Positions 41,538 to 53,400 of a stretch of DNA of 64,000 bases are shown here, piece by piece (the first letter of the stretch is position 1; each line of letters begins with the position of its first letter). The translations under genes were made by a program, and so were the position numbers. Under the pieces are notes generated by a model, which searched no databases, had not been told where the DNA came from, and was given only the letters and a program-made list of their open reading frames with translations. This DNA comes from Kitagawia praeruptora (Eukaryota; Streptophyta; Magnoliopsida; Apiales; Apiaceae): positions 133,630,501 to 133,694,500 of the forward strand of contig CM075346.1 of NCBI GenBank assembly GCA_037693485.1. The letters are read 5' to 3'.

Positions 41538-42481
41538 TGTTAGGTCCGGAATAACGTAGAAGGGGGGTTGAATACGTTATTTAAAAATATTTCGATTTTC
41601 GAGATGTGAAAAATGAGGTCAACAACTGAATCGAAATAAAACAATTGGTTCGGGAAAATATCTTTGAACTGATAAAAACCCAAGGGGTGTTACAACTTCT
41701 AATCCAACGGATTAGCTTCAAAAACTCGAACACTCCTAAGGATAGTTTAGGCACGAGGACCTTCTATCCGACACTTCCTGAAAGCGGGCTAAGCCGGCTT
41801 TCCTACTAGATGGACTGTCTAGCAGCTTACACAGAGAAGATATTTAAGAGAGAGAGAAAGTTGTGTGTTGAGGTGTGTTTTGAAATGAAATACAACAGGC
41901 CTATTTATAGATTTTCTAGAAAATCACTATGCTGCATAGTACCCCATTTAATAACGTAAGGGGTGACGTTTTCAGTAGCAGCCTGTTGAATTTTTCATGA
42001 ACAAATTTCAACATTCAAACTTTCAAAACTGCATTTTTCAATTCAAAGTTTTAAACTTTGATTTTTTAATTCATGTGGGCCCCACATGTTTCTTACTTTA
42101 TGAATAGTACTTTTGGGTACTATTCATGAATAGTAATTTCGGTTACTATTCATATGAATAGTGATTTCGGTTACTATTCATATGAATAGTGATTTTGGAT
42201 ACTATTCATTTTCTCTCTTCTGTTTATTCCGCTGTTTTAATTTACCTCAGAAAATAATTCAAGTACCAGATTAATTTAATTATTTTGTTATAAATAATTA
42301 ATTAATCTGTTACTTATTTAATTTTCAGAGTAAATTAACTTTTGACAATACCTTGAGATATTATGTCTGTCCTTGATCGTCAATAGGCTTTGGCAATTCT
42401 TTCTATGAATTAATGTGTTGATCCTTCCCGTATGTGTTGACACTTGGTGCACTGGTCTGGTTCACAAGTGACTATCACTGA
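41538..42481 (-). repeat. Element A 5' LTR, larger part
   Basis: Matches 7258-8214 with several substitutions, a replaced segment near 41985 and one hairpin unit fewer (42102-42209). A TATA box, CTATAAATAG, lies on the minus strand at 41901-41910. It is cut at ACTGA (42477-42481) by element D and continues at 62074-62350. Confidence 0.93.
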
Positions 42482-42981
42482 TGTTGTGGAATAAAAACTA
42501 GGTTTAAATTACTGCGGCTAGGGTTTGTGAGCTTCGTGCTTTAATGGCTGCTTCTGCGTTCGAGACTTAAATGGTCTTCACAGAATGCCTACGTATCTCT
42601 GTATTAAGAGAATCAAGCCAATCAAACGTAGTTCTGAGAATGAGGGGTCAGACCCTTTATATAGGCTGAGAAGCCCTAAAATCGTAGTAGGGTTAGGTGA
42701 CTTGGTGGACAAGTCACCGCCTTGAGGAAGGTTCTAGACTCCTTCCTTGTAGGAGTCAATTTCCATGTTGGAATATGTATCTTGGAGGCTAAGTCAAGCA
42801 GGAGTAATATCCTCTTTTGACTCTTATTTGCTGAGCTGTTTCTCTACCCTTAATATTAGTACGAAATTAATATTATAGGTAGGGGTTGGGCCCACCCGGT
42901 GGGCCCCACGTTTGGACCATTTCGGGTCTAATTAATGCCACATTAAATGTGTCTTTTAGGGCTTACTTTTAACCCATATCA
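42482..42981 (-). repeat. Element D 3' LTR
   Basis: 500 bp, TGTTGTGGAATAAAAAC...AACCCATATCA, bordered by the G-rich purine tract on the minus strand (42982-42996). Confidence 0.95.
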
Positions 42982-43380
42982 TTTGCCCCCCAACTTCTAG
43001 GAAAACTGATCAGGTTTTCCTTGAAGTTATAACGGCCTTATTCGAGACTCGGGTCAGGGTTTATTACTCTTGAGCGAGCATTTTCAACAATATCATCTTG
43101 ATGTAAAGCGTGGAGCGACCGACGCATTTACGACGATGTTGAACGACACTAAACGGTGTTAAACGGCACTTAACAGCGCTATTCAGCCTTAAACAATGTC
43201 TAAACAGTGTTAAACAATGTTAAATGGCATAGAAACGGCACTAAAGGCACTAATCAGCGCTAAACGGTGCTAATAGACACTAAATAGTGCTTAAACGGCA
43301 CTAATCTGTGCTAAGTTTCCATTTTTCTTAACTTATTAAGTCAGAAAAACAAAAACAAGAAAAAACGAAATTTTGCAAAC
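42982..43380 (-). other. Element D 3' untranslated region with TTAAACGGCACT-type words
   Basis: Non-coding. From about 43120 to 43320 it is made of irregular short repeats of the form CTAAACGGTGTTAAACGGCACT. There is no strict period and no reading frame. Confidence 0.7.
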
Positions 43381-43404
43381 CCGAATCGATCATCGCTATC
43401 GGTC

Positions 43405-43860
43405 GGCCGGGTAAAACCCGTACCGGTGACCACTTCCGGTCTGCTGAAGGGCTCCCCGGAGGCCGGTCTTCCGGGCTTCCGGTCGGCCGAAAATTTCCCG
43501 CACCGGTGACCACTCCCGGTCGGCCGAAGGGCTCCCCGGAGGCCGGTCGGCCGGGCTTCCGGTCGGCTGGAAATTTTTCCATTTTTATTTATTTTTTTTT
43601 TTTTTCGAAACGAAGGTGAAAACCCGTACCGGTGACCACTCCCGGTCTGCTGAAGGGCTCCCCGGAGGCCGGTCTTCCGGGCTTCCGGTCGGCCGAAAAT
43701 TTCCCGCACCGGTGACCACTCCCGGTCGGCCGAAGGGCTCCCCGGAGGCCGGTCGGCCGGGTTTCCGGTCGGCCGAAAATTTCCCGCACCGGTGACCACT
43801 CCCGGTCGGCCGAAGGGCTCCCCGGAGGCCGGTCGGCCGGGCTTCCGGTCGGCTGGTTTT
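43405..43860. repeat. 80-bp GC-rich minisatellite in D
   Basis: Five copies of an 80-bp unit whose ACCGGTGAC words start at 43422, 43502, 43628, 43708 and 43788. They form two blocks separated by a T-rich stretch. The unit is rich in GGTCGGCCG and CCCCGGAGGCC, extremely GC-rich and CpG-rich against an AT-rich background. It creates long minus-strand frames with no biological meaning. Tandem repeats after the pol region are common in Tat-lineage Gypsy elements. Confidence 0.92.
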
Positions 43861-43914
43861 TCACACATTTTTTTTTTTTTTTTAAAATGGAACCGGCTTC
43901 GTCACTATCAGTGA

Positions 43915-44180
43915 TTTTATTTTCGCATACCGATATCGATCATCGATATGGAATCATATTGGCCATTCATGGCTAGAGTTACTTACTTTCGCATACCGAT
44001 ATCGATCATCGGTATGGAATCAATGTTGGCCATTCATGGCTAGAGTTACTTACTTTCGCATACCGATATCGATCATCGATATGGAATCAATGTTGGCCAT
44101 TCATGGCTAGAGTTACTTACTTTCGCATACCGATATCGATCATCGATATGGAATCAATGTTGGCCATTCATGGCTAGATT
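43915..44180. repeat. 67-bp tandem repeat in D
   Basis: Four copies with CGCATACCGATATCGATCAT starting at 43924, 43990, 44057 and 44124, period 66-67 bp. A degenerate fifth copy lies near 44525. The unit contains the palindromic CGATATCGATCATCGATATG. More GTCGGCC words lie between (44320-44500), suggesting that both arrays grew from one older region. Confidence 0.9.
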
Positions 44181-44739
44181 TGAGGTTTTATATAGTACCT
44201 TAATTCTCGATATTGAACCTCGACACCAATATTCGTACTTGATTTTCAAACTTGAATATCGATCTTGATCATCGAGGTGGAAAAAACAAAAATGTGAAAA
44301 CCCGACTCGACCACCACTATCAGTCGGCCGAGTCAAAAACCCGTACCGACAGTCGACGTCGGTCGGCCATCACACGCACGGGAAGCCAGTCGGCCAGGAG
44401 GTCAGTCGGCCATGTTGAAAACCCACACCGACGACTGATGTCAGTCGGCCAGAGCTCCCTTGTAGGCCTCAGTCGGCTGCTTTGCGGTCGGCTAGGGCGT
44501 CTTGCACTACCAGTGATTTTGATTTTCGCATACCGACATCAATATATCAATATGGAATCTTAACATCAATATCGACTTTCACTACTTGAAAATCAATAAC
44601 TTGGTCATTCATGACTTTTATTTAAGGTTTCCCCTAATTTCTTGATTAGCTTCAATCTCCTTTTAAGAGTTTCGTGCTTGCCTGATCTTAAATGGAAATC
44701 ACTTCAAATCTTTCAATCACCATGTTGGAATGTTAATTC

Positions 44740-45152
44740 AATGGCTCATTCTTGAACTATTATTGAATTTCTTGATCCGAGGTTGGCTTTAGTAGCTTTG
44801 TTGGCCTTCAATGGCTTTATACTCTGCCTCGTTATTGGTTGTCGAAAAATATTCAACTTCAATGCACATTCAATCGCGAAGCCATCAGGGCTCTGTAGGA
44901 TTATACCAGCACCACTTGATTTTGTTTTTGATACCCTATCAAAATAGAGCACCCAATGTTTCTTCTAAACTTTATAAGTTCTCTCCCTCTTGGGGTGTCT
45001 CATCTTGTCCTTACTGGGGTGTTGTGCCTTCCTGCCCCCCGACTTCTTGGTTGTCAATGGTATATTCAACTGAGAAGTCAACGAGTACTTGTGCTTTAAT
45101 TGCAATTCAAGGATTGTACGCGATATCAAATTATCTGAGTTCTATCGCCCAC
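44740..45152 (-). pseudogene. Element D RNase H tail and second RNase H-like domain, degraded
   Basis: On the minus strand the stretch next to E reads as the end of a Gypsy RNase H (WAIEL then, after a stop, FDIAYNP and IAIKAQVLVDFSVEY). It is followed by LYFDRVSKTKSSGAGIILQS, the start of the additional RNase H-like domain of Tat-type elements. Several stops interrupt it. It joins the fragment at 57915-58145 once E is removed. Confidence 0.7.
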
Positions 45153-46760
45153 TGAAAGGGGAGATTGAAAGGAGAGATAGGAGTGAAGGGAAGTAACTCA
45201 CTGCACTTTCATGTGTACTAGAAATGCTAAATGTAATCCCTATGTAATGGTTGACGATAACTCAACAATAGAACAGGACATGTAATAATATACAGGTGCA
45301 CAGGAATCTTGGAACACAGAGTTCAGTTAAGACAAAATATCAAAGGATCATCTACAGACTTGAAGCTCACTGGAAGAAGTTCATTAATATGTTCAGGCCT
45401 CAGTGGAGAATAAAGGATGGTAACATCTACTCAAGGATGTGGAAGTTACAGAAGATTGTCTTAGTCTCAGAAGATTTTATTGTACCACAATCGAAGCTGC
45501 AGTAAGGTTTAAATAGAAGAGTGTGGAATCATATTCGGAATCAAGAGCCCCTATCAAGACTAGTCACTTATGAACCAGACCGTTGCATCAAGTGTCAGGA
45601 CATTGGAGGCAAGCTCTCGTCAGTTAATATGGTTTTAATCATTCTAAAGTTGTTGATCTTCTTAAGTCATGTGAAGGATCAACACAGGAGGTAAATTAGT
45701 GTTGAAGTGCCAAAGTTCCAGAATATGCATTGGAGCTGTATTGGAAGATCGAGATACAGGTCGAAATACAGTATTCAATGTTTAAGGAACGAGAATTAAA
45801 TGTACGAAGAATTAGTGGCACAACCTGATTGGACCTTTACTAAAGCTTCACATAATTGAAGGCCAAATACTTGGACGTGGTGGAGTCACGTATACGGGGC
45901 CATGTATTTGGTTGAGGAAGTCTACAAAAATTGAAGAGTGGAATGGAAATATTTAATTTAATTAAATAAAGTATTTATTTAATTTAATTAAATAAAGTAC
46001 TTATTTAATTTAATTAAATAAATTATTTATTTAATTATTTATATATTTTATAAATAAAGATATTCTTTATTTATATTTTATATAAATATTAAATATTACT
46101 TTTGAATTAAATATTTCCAAAGGCATGCTTGGCACATGACTTTGCATTAGGGTTTGGTGGAGCAAGAAAAGAAAAAGGAAAAAGGAAAAAGAAATGCTTT
46201 TCAAATTGATAAAAGAGAAAAGCAAGTCTTCTCTTTCAACAAGCAAGGTGTGCAGCCGCAAGGAGAAAAAAAGAGGGGAGAGAGAGAAAATTATTTTTCT
46301 CTCCCCCATGGCTAGATCTGTTCTTGAAAATACTTGTAGCCATGATTTTCTTTGTTACACCACTCCTCTATCTTTCTAGTGTAAACACTTGTTAAATCTT
46401 GTATAGAAGATAGGGTTGATTCTTGCCTCATAAGTCCATAGACTTTAATATTTTTAGAGGAGCCAAGAATCATTTCTTTGTTGTGTTCTTGAGCTTATGT
46501 TCTTGAACTTGTTTGTAGCATTGCCCCCACTTCATAAATATAAATTTATATTTGTGAATCTTGTTGTGTTGTGTGTTTTGGGTGATTTTCTGTTCTTGGT
46601 CTTGGTTACTTTAATGGAGTTATATGCTTGGAGAAGACCATGAACAGTAACTGGGTTTGAGCCAAATTAATTTTTATGTTGTCCCAAAAATAATTAAAAG
46701 TCATAATTTTTTATTTGGGAATCGTATTCACCCCCCCTCTACGATCTCCGGGACCTAACA
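45153..46760 (+). repeat. Element E 5' LTR
   Basis: 1608 bp, TGAAAGGGGAGATTGAAAGG...GGGACCTAACA. It holds an AT-rich array of TTTAATTTAATTAAATAAA words (45953-46030) and a GAAAAAGGAAAAAGG stretch. The short frames inside it occur identically in the 3' LTR and are not genes. Confidence 0.95.
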
Positions 46761-46762
46761 AT

Positions 46763-46774
46763 TGGTATCAGAGC
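46763..46774 (+). promoter_or_regulatory. Primer-binding site of E
   Basis: TGGTATCAGAGC two bases past the LTR, the same initiator-Met tRNA complement as in B, C and the TRIM. Confidence 0.88.
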
Positions 46775-46944
46775 TTTTCGGTTGACATACAAATCGATTG
46801 GATCCATTTTTTTGAGATTAAAGAGGGTATGAAAATAAAAATTATTTTTGTTCACTGGGCATCCAGGAAGCAGTAGGTGTTTTGTTAATCGTTGAAGCCC
46901 AGAATTTTTCTAAGTACTTACTAGGGAACCTATGTAGAAATTCC

Positions 46945-47195
46945 TATCTAGAAATTCTAGATAAGTTTCTACTTAGAGCCAAGTAGAAATTCTGGAGGTG
47001 GAAATATTTTCTAAGTACTCAAGGAGGGAAGCTATCTAGAAATTCTAGATAAGTTTCTACTTAGAGCCAAGTAGAAATTCTGGAGGTGGAAATATTTTCT
47101 AAGTACTCAAGGAGGGAAGCTATCTAGAAATTCTAGATAAGTTTCTACTTAGAGCCAAGTAGAAATTCTGGAGGTGGAAATTTTGGCTAAGTCAA
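46945..47195 (+). repeat. 88-bp tandem repeat with internal palindromes in E
   Basis: Three copies start with TATCTAGAAATTCTAGATA at 46945, 47033 and 47121. That 19-bp word is a perfect palindrome, and CTACTTAGAGCCAAGTAG in the same unit is a second inverted repeat. It lies in E's 5' leader just after the primer-binding site, where packaging and dimerisation signals usually sit. Confidence 0.9.
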
Positions 47196-47289
47196 AATTT
47201 CGAGATAGGAATTTCGAGATGGCTAAGTAGAAATTCCTATGTAGAAATTTTGTTAACTGCTGAAATTTTGGCTAAGTCAAAATTTCGAG

Positions 47290-47402
47290 ATAGAGTTCGA
47301 CTTGGAGTTCGACTTGAGGTTCGACTTGAGGTTCGACTTGAGGTTCGACTTGAGGTTCGACTTGAGGTCCGACTTGAAGTTCGACTTGAAGTTCGACTTA
47401 GT
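47290..47402 (+). repeat. 15-bp tandem repeat in E
   Basis: About seven copies of GAGGTTCGACTTGAG and variants. In one frame it reads as RFDLRFDL. This is an artefact of a period divisible by three, not a protein. Confidence 0.9.
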
Positions 47403-50400
47403 AGAAATTTTGTTAACTGCTGAAATTTTGGCTAAGTCAAAATTTCGAGATAGTCTATGTAGAAATTCCTATGTAGAATTTCTACTTGAACTTCGAGATA
47501 GAGTCTATGTAGAAAATTCCTATATAGAAGTTCTACTTGAAGGACTGTTTCAACATGACACATGGCTACATAGCTTAACTCTTGTTTAAACAAAATGTTT
47601 CATTAAACAAAACAACAGGAGTTGTTTCTTCGTTCGTTGAGGACAAACGAATTGGCTGAAGAACATTCTAATGGAGCTGGTTTCTGATTTTACCATTGGA
47701 GATGTGTTTATACATCGGTCTACTCAGTGGATCATTTGGTTATTGAAAGGGATTAGTTCGGTTAGGGAAGAGTCTTCGATCAGTGGTTTTTGAATCAATG
47801 TCTGAAGAATTTAGGATTTTGAAAAGGAATTCAGTTTATCTGTCAAGAACCAAAACACCTGAATATTTGGTTAAAAGGACATCAGTGGCAGAAACACATA
47901 AGGTTGATTATCACTGGCTTATGATAATCTGGGGTTATTGCTACAAACACACAAAGAAGAGTGATCTTTTCAAGCAGAACATGAGACATTCTATGTCGGG
48001 GTTTTTAAGCAGAATAGTCAGGCATCAGTTTGGGTTGAAGCAGGAACTGTTGAAGTCAAATGCAAGGATACTTCCATGAGTGTCAGTGGAATGGAAATTG
48101 ACTGGGTTCAATTGATTATCACTGGAGATGGAATGTTAAGCATCGTTCAGGTATACACTCTAACTAGTCTATCTTTGTTTGATTCAATTATAGAAGTATT
48201 AAGTGCTGAACTGCATTATGTTGTAAGCTTGATGTAATGCATGTCTCACTTTGATTTCTATGTGAATTAGATAACTTATGTTAGTCTGTTAGTGTTGCTT
48301 ATTTATTCGTATTTGACTTCATGATTAAATCTTATGTGATTTAATACTTGCTTCACGACAATTGATCATGTCAGCATATAGAGTCTTAGGTAATTGTAAG
48401 GGTGCATTTACCAGAAAGAGTATGTGTTCCATGCCAAGTGCCTTGATGTTTACATTGTCTATAATCTGCTTATACTCGCATAGTTGTGTTAAATGCTATA
48501 TCTGATCATGTGCTTATTAAGAAGAGTTCATTTTTATTTTGGGAATTACCTATGGGTCAGTATAATAAACCATGGATTAAATGTTTAAATCTAAACTGAC
48601 TTAGGTAATTAGAGATGACATAATGATTAGTGAACAACAAAGGTGATTTAGGAGGCTTAATAATTTGAGTGATTGATTCTTCTATTTCTACATATTTGTA
48701 AGACATGATTCTTACAGACTGCTAGTCCATCTTATGGTAGGTTGGAATCACTGAGCTCATAGCCAAAACTACTAGTTAAGGCTGATAGAGATGAGGAGTG
48801 ATCAGTCAAATAAGAATGAGCATGTTAAACTTAAATGCTCTGTTGTTAACTATGTTTATAAATATCTCTAACCCTATTGGACTCAATTAAATTGAGGACC
48901 ACGTGTCTTAATCATTTGTGAATGCAGAGTATCTCTCTACAGGTATAAGTTATATATCTATGACATTTTCATGTTCAAGGCATATAACTACTTTTGCTCT
49001 GGTATTCAAATGGTTAAGCAAGGATACCTATTTTTCTTGAATGATCTGAAGCACAACATTAAGGAAGACCTAGGGAATTATTTGCGAAGGGTTTCCTGGT
49101 ATCAGTTCGAGGTTGAACAGTGTTGATCAGGATCAAGAGAAATGGAAGCTCACTAAGCTGGAAGTGAGGTTGTTGCTGACACGAAATGTAAAGCTTATGA
49201 TGAAGTCAACTATTCGTTGAATTTTGTCAGAATGGAGTTAGCCGCAACAACAAGTGATGCTCTCACACTTGGTTTATCAACAAATACTTGGTTTATCAAG
49301 ACAATGGATTCGATGGTAAAGATGAAGTTGGTGAGAAAGGACTACTTCTAGTGAAATTCTTTTAAAGAAGGACATTAGTGAAGTATGTCAGTTTAGGGAA
49401 GTCAAGTCAAAGACTACCCTGGTTAAGTTTGATGGTTGTTCATGCATTCTTTAGATGAAGCATCTCAATGATTAATCACACTAAAAGGATTAGACAGATT
49501 GTTGTAAGAACACTTTGAGGGCAGGTAATAGAATTTGATTGACGAATGAAGTTCTATGGTTTGTCTGCACTGAAAGGAGTATTCTATAGTAACGTTCTGT
49601 TTCCGGACTTCATGACCAAATGAAGGAGTTGATAGGAAAATCCAGAACTTGAGTGGAATTACAAGGATAATGGATAGACTTAAGGTTTCCTATCTACTAC
49701 GGCTGAATCAGTTAATATAACAAGTCTAATCAACAATTATAAAGAGAAGACATCAAGTAAGATTAATCATGCCTAAAGTCACATGGTGTGATAGAGGGTT
49801 ATCTCATTTGGAGTTAAGAACTTATAAAGAGTTTGTGATTGAATTGAGGAGGTCTTAGATGCAGTGAACATCATCATCATCAAGCTCCCTAGCATTCATT
49901 TGGTTTTAGCTCTGAATTCCTAAAGGTTGACATCCTGTTTAGGGCTCGAGATCAGATGACACTAGATGAAGAAAAGTTGCAGGCAACATCGCAGGGGGAG
50001 CATTAGCAAGTTGGATCACCTAGTCGAGTTTAATGGTTCTGAGGCTAGCAGTGCTCATTGGGTAAGAGTTAAAGATTCTTAGGAGCACTGAGTGATCCAT
50101 ATTGAGTGATTGCATATTGGAAATGAATTTGCCAGTTTAAATTCAATGCAAGATGATCTCAACTAAATTGAAAGAAGACTAATCTACCCACTGGAAAATC
50201 CAAGGAAACATTAAGGACATTTCTGTCATGACAAAGGGTTTTGTGTAACAACATTTCCTAGAGTCAGTTCTTAATGAATCTGGGAAGTAGAGTAGTGATT
50301 AATAGTGTCGTGCTTGAATGAGAGTGTTTCATTGGTGTTTCTGAGTGAATTCAATGAAGACTAAAGATGCACTAACTAATCAAGATTGAGTTGAGTTCGT

Positions 50401-53400
50401 TGGAGTTTGATCCTAAGAAATTAGTTAGGGTTCGAATCAAGGGACTAACTAAATTGAAACAGAGGCAGATACACTTAGCACAAGGAATCAATCCACATGA
50501 AGACTTGGTAGTAATACAGAAGCTGAAGGGTAGTTCAAAAATTCTGAAGGTTCTACTCTGCTAGTATCAAGACTGTTGGTTTCTAGTGTGCTGAGTTTGG
50601 TGAAGCTGCCGCCAAGACCAATTTCTACAAGGAAATATTTGGGTGTTGAAGGTAATGCAGTTTCCATCTGGATGAGCAAGGCATTGCTTCGAAGATCAAT
50701 GTCAACTGGTAACTGGAGGGTTATTCCTGTCCAAATGGAGTACACGTTCGATCTCAAAAGGAGTCAACGTTCGATCTCTCGGACTCAAAAAGGGAGTAAT
50801 TGTTTATTCAACGATCATACACCAGTAAAGCTTCATTGACTAAGGTATGTCACTCTAGTCTAGTATTGACTTATCTAAATGCAATGTATATAGAGTGTTC
50901 ATGCTATTTAGATGTCTATTTTCTTTAGGCTCTGGTTAATGTTTGGCTTGTGTTTACCCGGGACCCGAGATTATATCTATGTGATAAATTAGGACCTCCC
51001 AGGACCTTACATGACCATTAGAAACCTAACAATGTAGCATCTCTTTGTATAGTCAATGTATATCCAGAACTTTATACCATGATTATATTATATATGGGTC
51101 TACTAACGAAAACTTGTAGTTGCAGTTCTTTTTGGATTTTAAGTAATTCAAAAGAATGATGGCAATTAAAGTAAGTCAAGGATCTTTTGAAGATGCGCAA
51201 CTTAGAAGATTCTAGACCTGCCAAAACTTCTTGCCAACAAACCGCTATGCTTGATCAGGGCAAATTAGGTATATGAACCGAAGTGACAAGCTTTAGAGGT
51301 ATGACCAGCTCATTACTTATTCATGTGCATTAGACCATATATTTTATTCTCTATGTTATGCCCATGTGAAATTTTACAAGCGGATACTAGAGAATCTCAT
51401 CTTGTAGCCACAATATGAATTGTTTAAGTATCTTGAGGGGGATCACCATTAATTTAGTGCCCTGAGGATACTAGATTTAATTGGCTTTATAGATATAGTG
51501 ATGCAGGTTGTCAGAAAGACAGGGAAGTAATTTCTAGATGCTGTCAAATTTCGTGGAAGAAGTTGGATCTTTGTTAAAATAAAGGGAAGCATTCGACATA
51601 CAAAGCTACTTCAAAGGATGAACCTAAAGCAGCTTGTGGATGGTGTGCTGAAACTTATGGACAAGGGAACTACTTCAACTCCAACAACTCTGTTGGATTC
51701 TGTCTACACCACTTGTTGAAATCAACGCATGGACATAAGGTATCATTTTCTTCGAGAGTTGTCCATAGTTGAATAAATTGCAGATATTTGCTAAACAACT
51801 TAATGAATTCATTTTGTCTAAGTTAGTTAGTGAAATTGGGATGTTATTCTTATGTGCATATTTGTTGGAAATCCCACCTGCAAGGAATTCTTAAATGACT
51901 TCACAAGTATTGAATTTTAAATATTTTTAGGACTTGTGAAGTTATTTATATCTAGGACATCGTACTTTGTGCTGTCATATGTTATTAATGCTATATGTTA
52001 AATGTTTCAGCATAAGTATTTATATGTTTTAATTAGTTGTATGTAAGGTTATTGACTTATATCAGTTAATGGTAGTTAGTCGTAATTTTATTTACTTCTG
52101 ATTGATTAATGCTATTATTAATGGAATCACTTAATATGTAGTTTAAGTGAAGCATCATGTCTTATAGAAAATCCATTAATTTTAGTTGTCATTCTTTTGA
52201 TGTTAGTGATATCACTTAGAATTTCTGCACTAAGTAAAAAAAAAAATAAAAATAAAAATAAAAAAAAATATTTCAAAAACACTAATATTGAAAGTGATTT
52301 ACTACATCGCGAGGGGTTGTCAAAGATCATAAGTTTTAGTATGAATATTTAAAGGACTTTGATCTTTGATGCAACTAGTACCTCGAGCTTACATACATTA
52401 TGATTGTCATGAGCATTTTTAATATGCTTATGTGATAATTGTTGAGATGTAGTGTAAGAAGTTAAATGCTGTTATTCGGTCAATGTATATTCAGTGTTTG
52501 GCGGATGCTTATATTTTATGCTGTAGAATTATCATGATCTATGGTATTGCATTATGTGTTTGTCTCAAGCGACAAGTGGTAATTTTCAAGCATAATGTAA
52601 GTGTCTTATGTGCTTAATTGTTTTGTAGTAAGATGCGTTTTATTACAAAATGATTGAATGATGTTAGTACTTATGAATGTTTTGTCACTCTTAGATATGA
52701 ATTCCATCCGTTTTGGTAGTCATTGCTTGGTTAAGACCATGTAGTTGGAATTCATACCCTTGATAATTCATTAGTATTAATATGTGCGTTTCATTATTTA
52801 GAACTTGAATGCATAAAGAAATTTCTTGTCTATTTCTTATGAAAAATGTTTTATCTAAACAAGCATTCATTTACCAGAGAATGAAAAGCAACGAAAAGAC
52901 TTTTTCAAAATTCTCCTTGAAAAGTTTCTTGAGGATTATCTTTCTATTTCAAAATCATATATCCTCTCTCTCTAAATATTTTGTAATGCAAAATGTTTGC
53001 TCTCCACGATTTGTTTAAGTAAAGTTACTTGATAACTTGTAACTTAGGTTGCACGGTATCAGGCTATTTTATTTGAGTAAATTGTTTTAATTTTTTTTAG
53101 GGTAGCAACCATTGGCAACTCGTTTTTCAAAATTCTTGTCGGTGTCTGTTTCACATTGACTCGTAATATCTGAACAATGGTTGTTGTCTTAAAAATTAGT
53201 ACCTTGGACTGTATGACTAAAGCATTCATTCGATCTCCTTTTGTCATAAATGATCTATGCTTTACGTCGGAGATAATATCATATAGACGAGTATGATGTA
53301 TATAATACCTAAGTATATATCGGAAATCATAGTCATCTATTTGATAAGAATGAATTGCAAAACAATTTTTGAAAAAAACATACAGTGAGCAAGATGAAAT

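Noticed and set aside
43328..43868. Minus-strand frames rich in RPTGS/ADRKPGRPASG
   Set aside because: Products of the 80-bp GC-rich tandem repeat. No codon-level conservation and no start context.
46067..46379. Two short frames in E's 5' LTR, repeated at 57216-57528
   Set aside because: Present twice only because the LTR is duplicated. They overlap each other on opposite strands and have no family.
47302..47589. RFDLRFDL repeat protein
   Set aside because: Translation of the 15-bp tandem repeat in E's leader.
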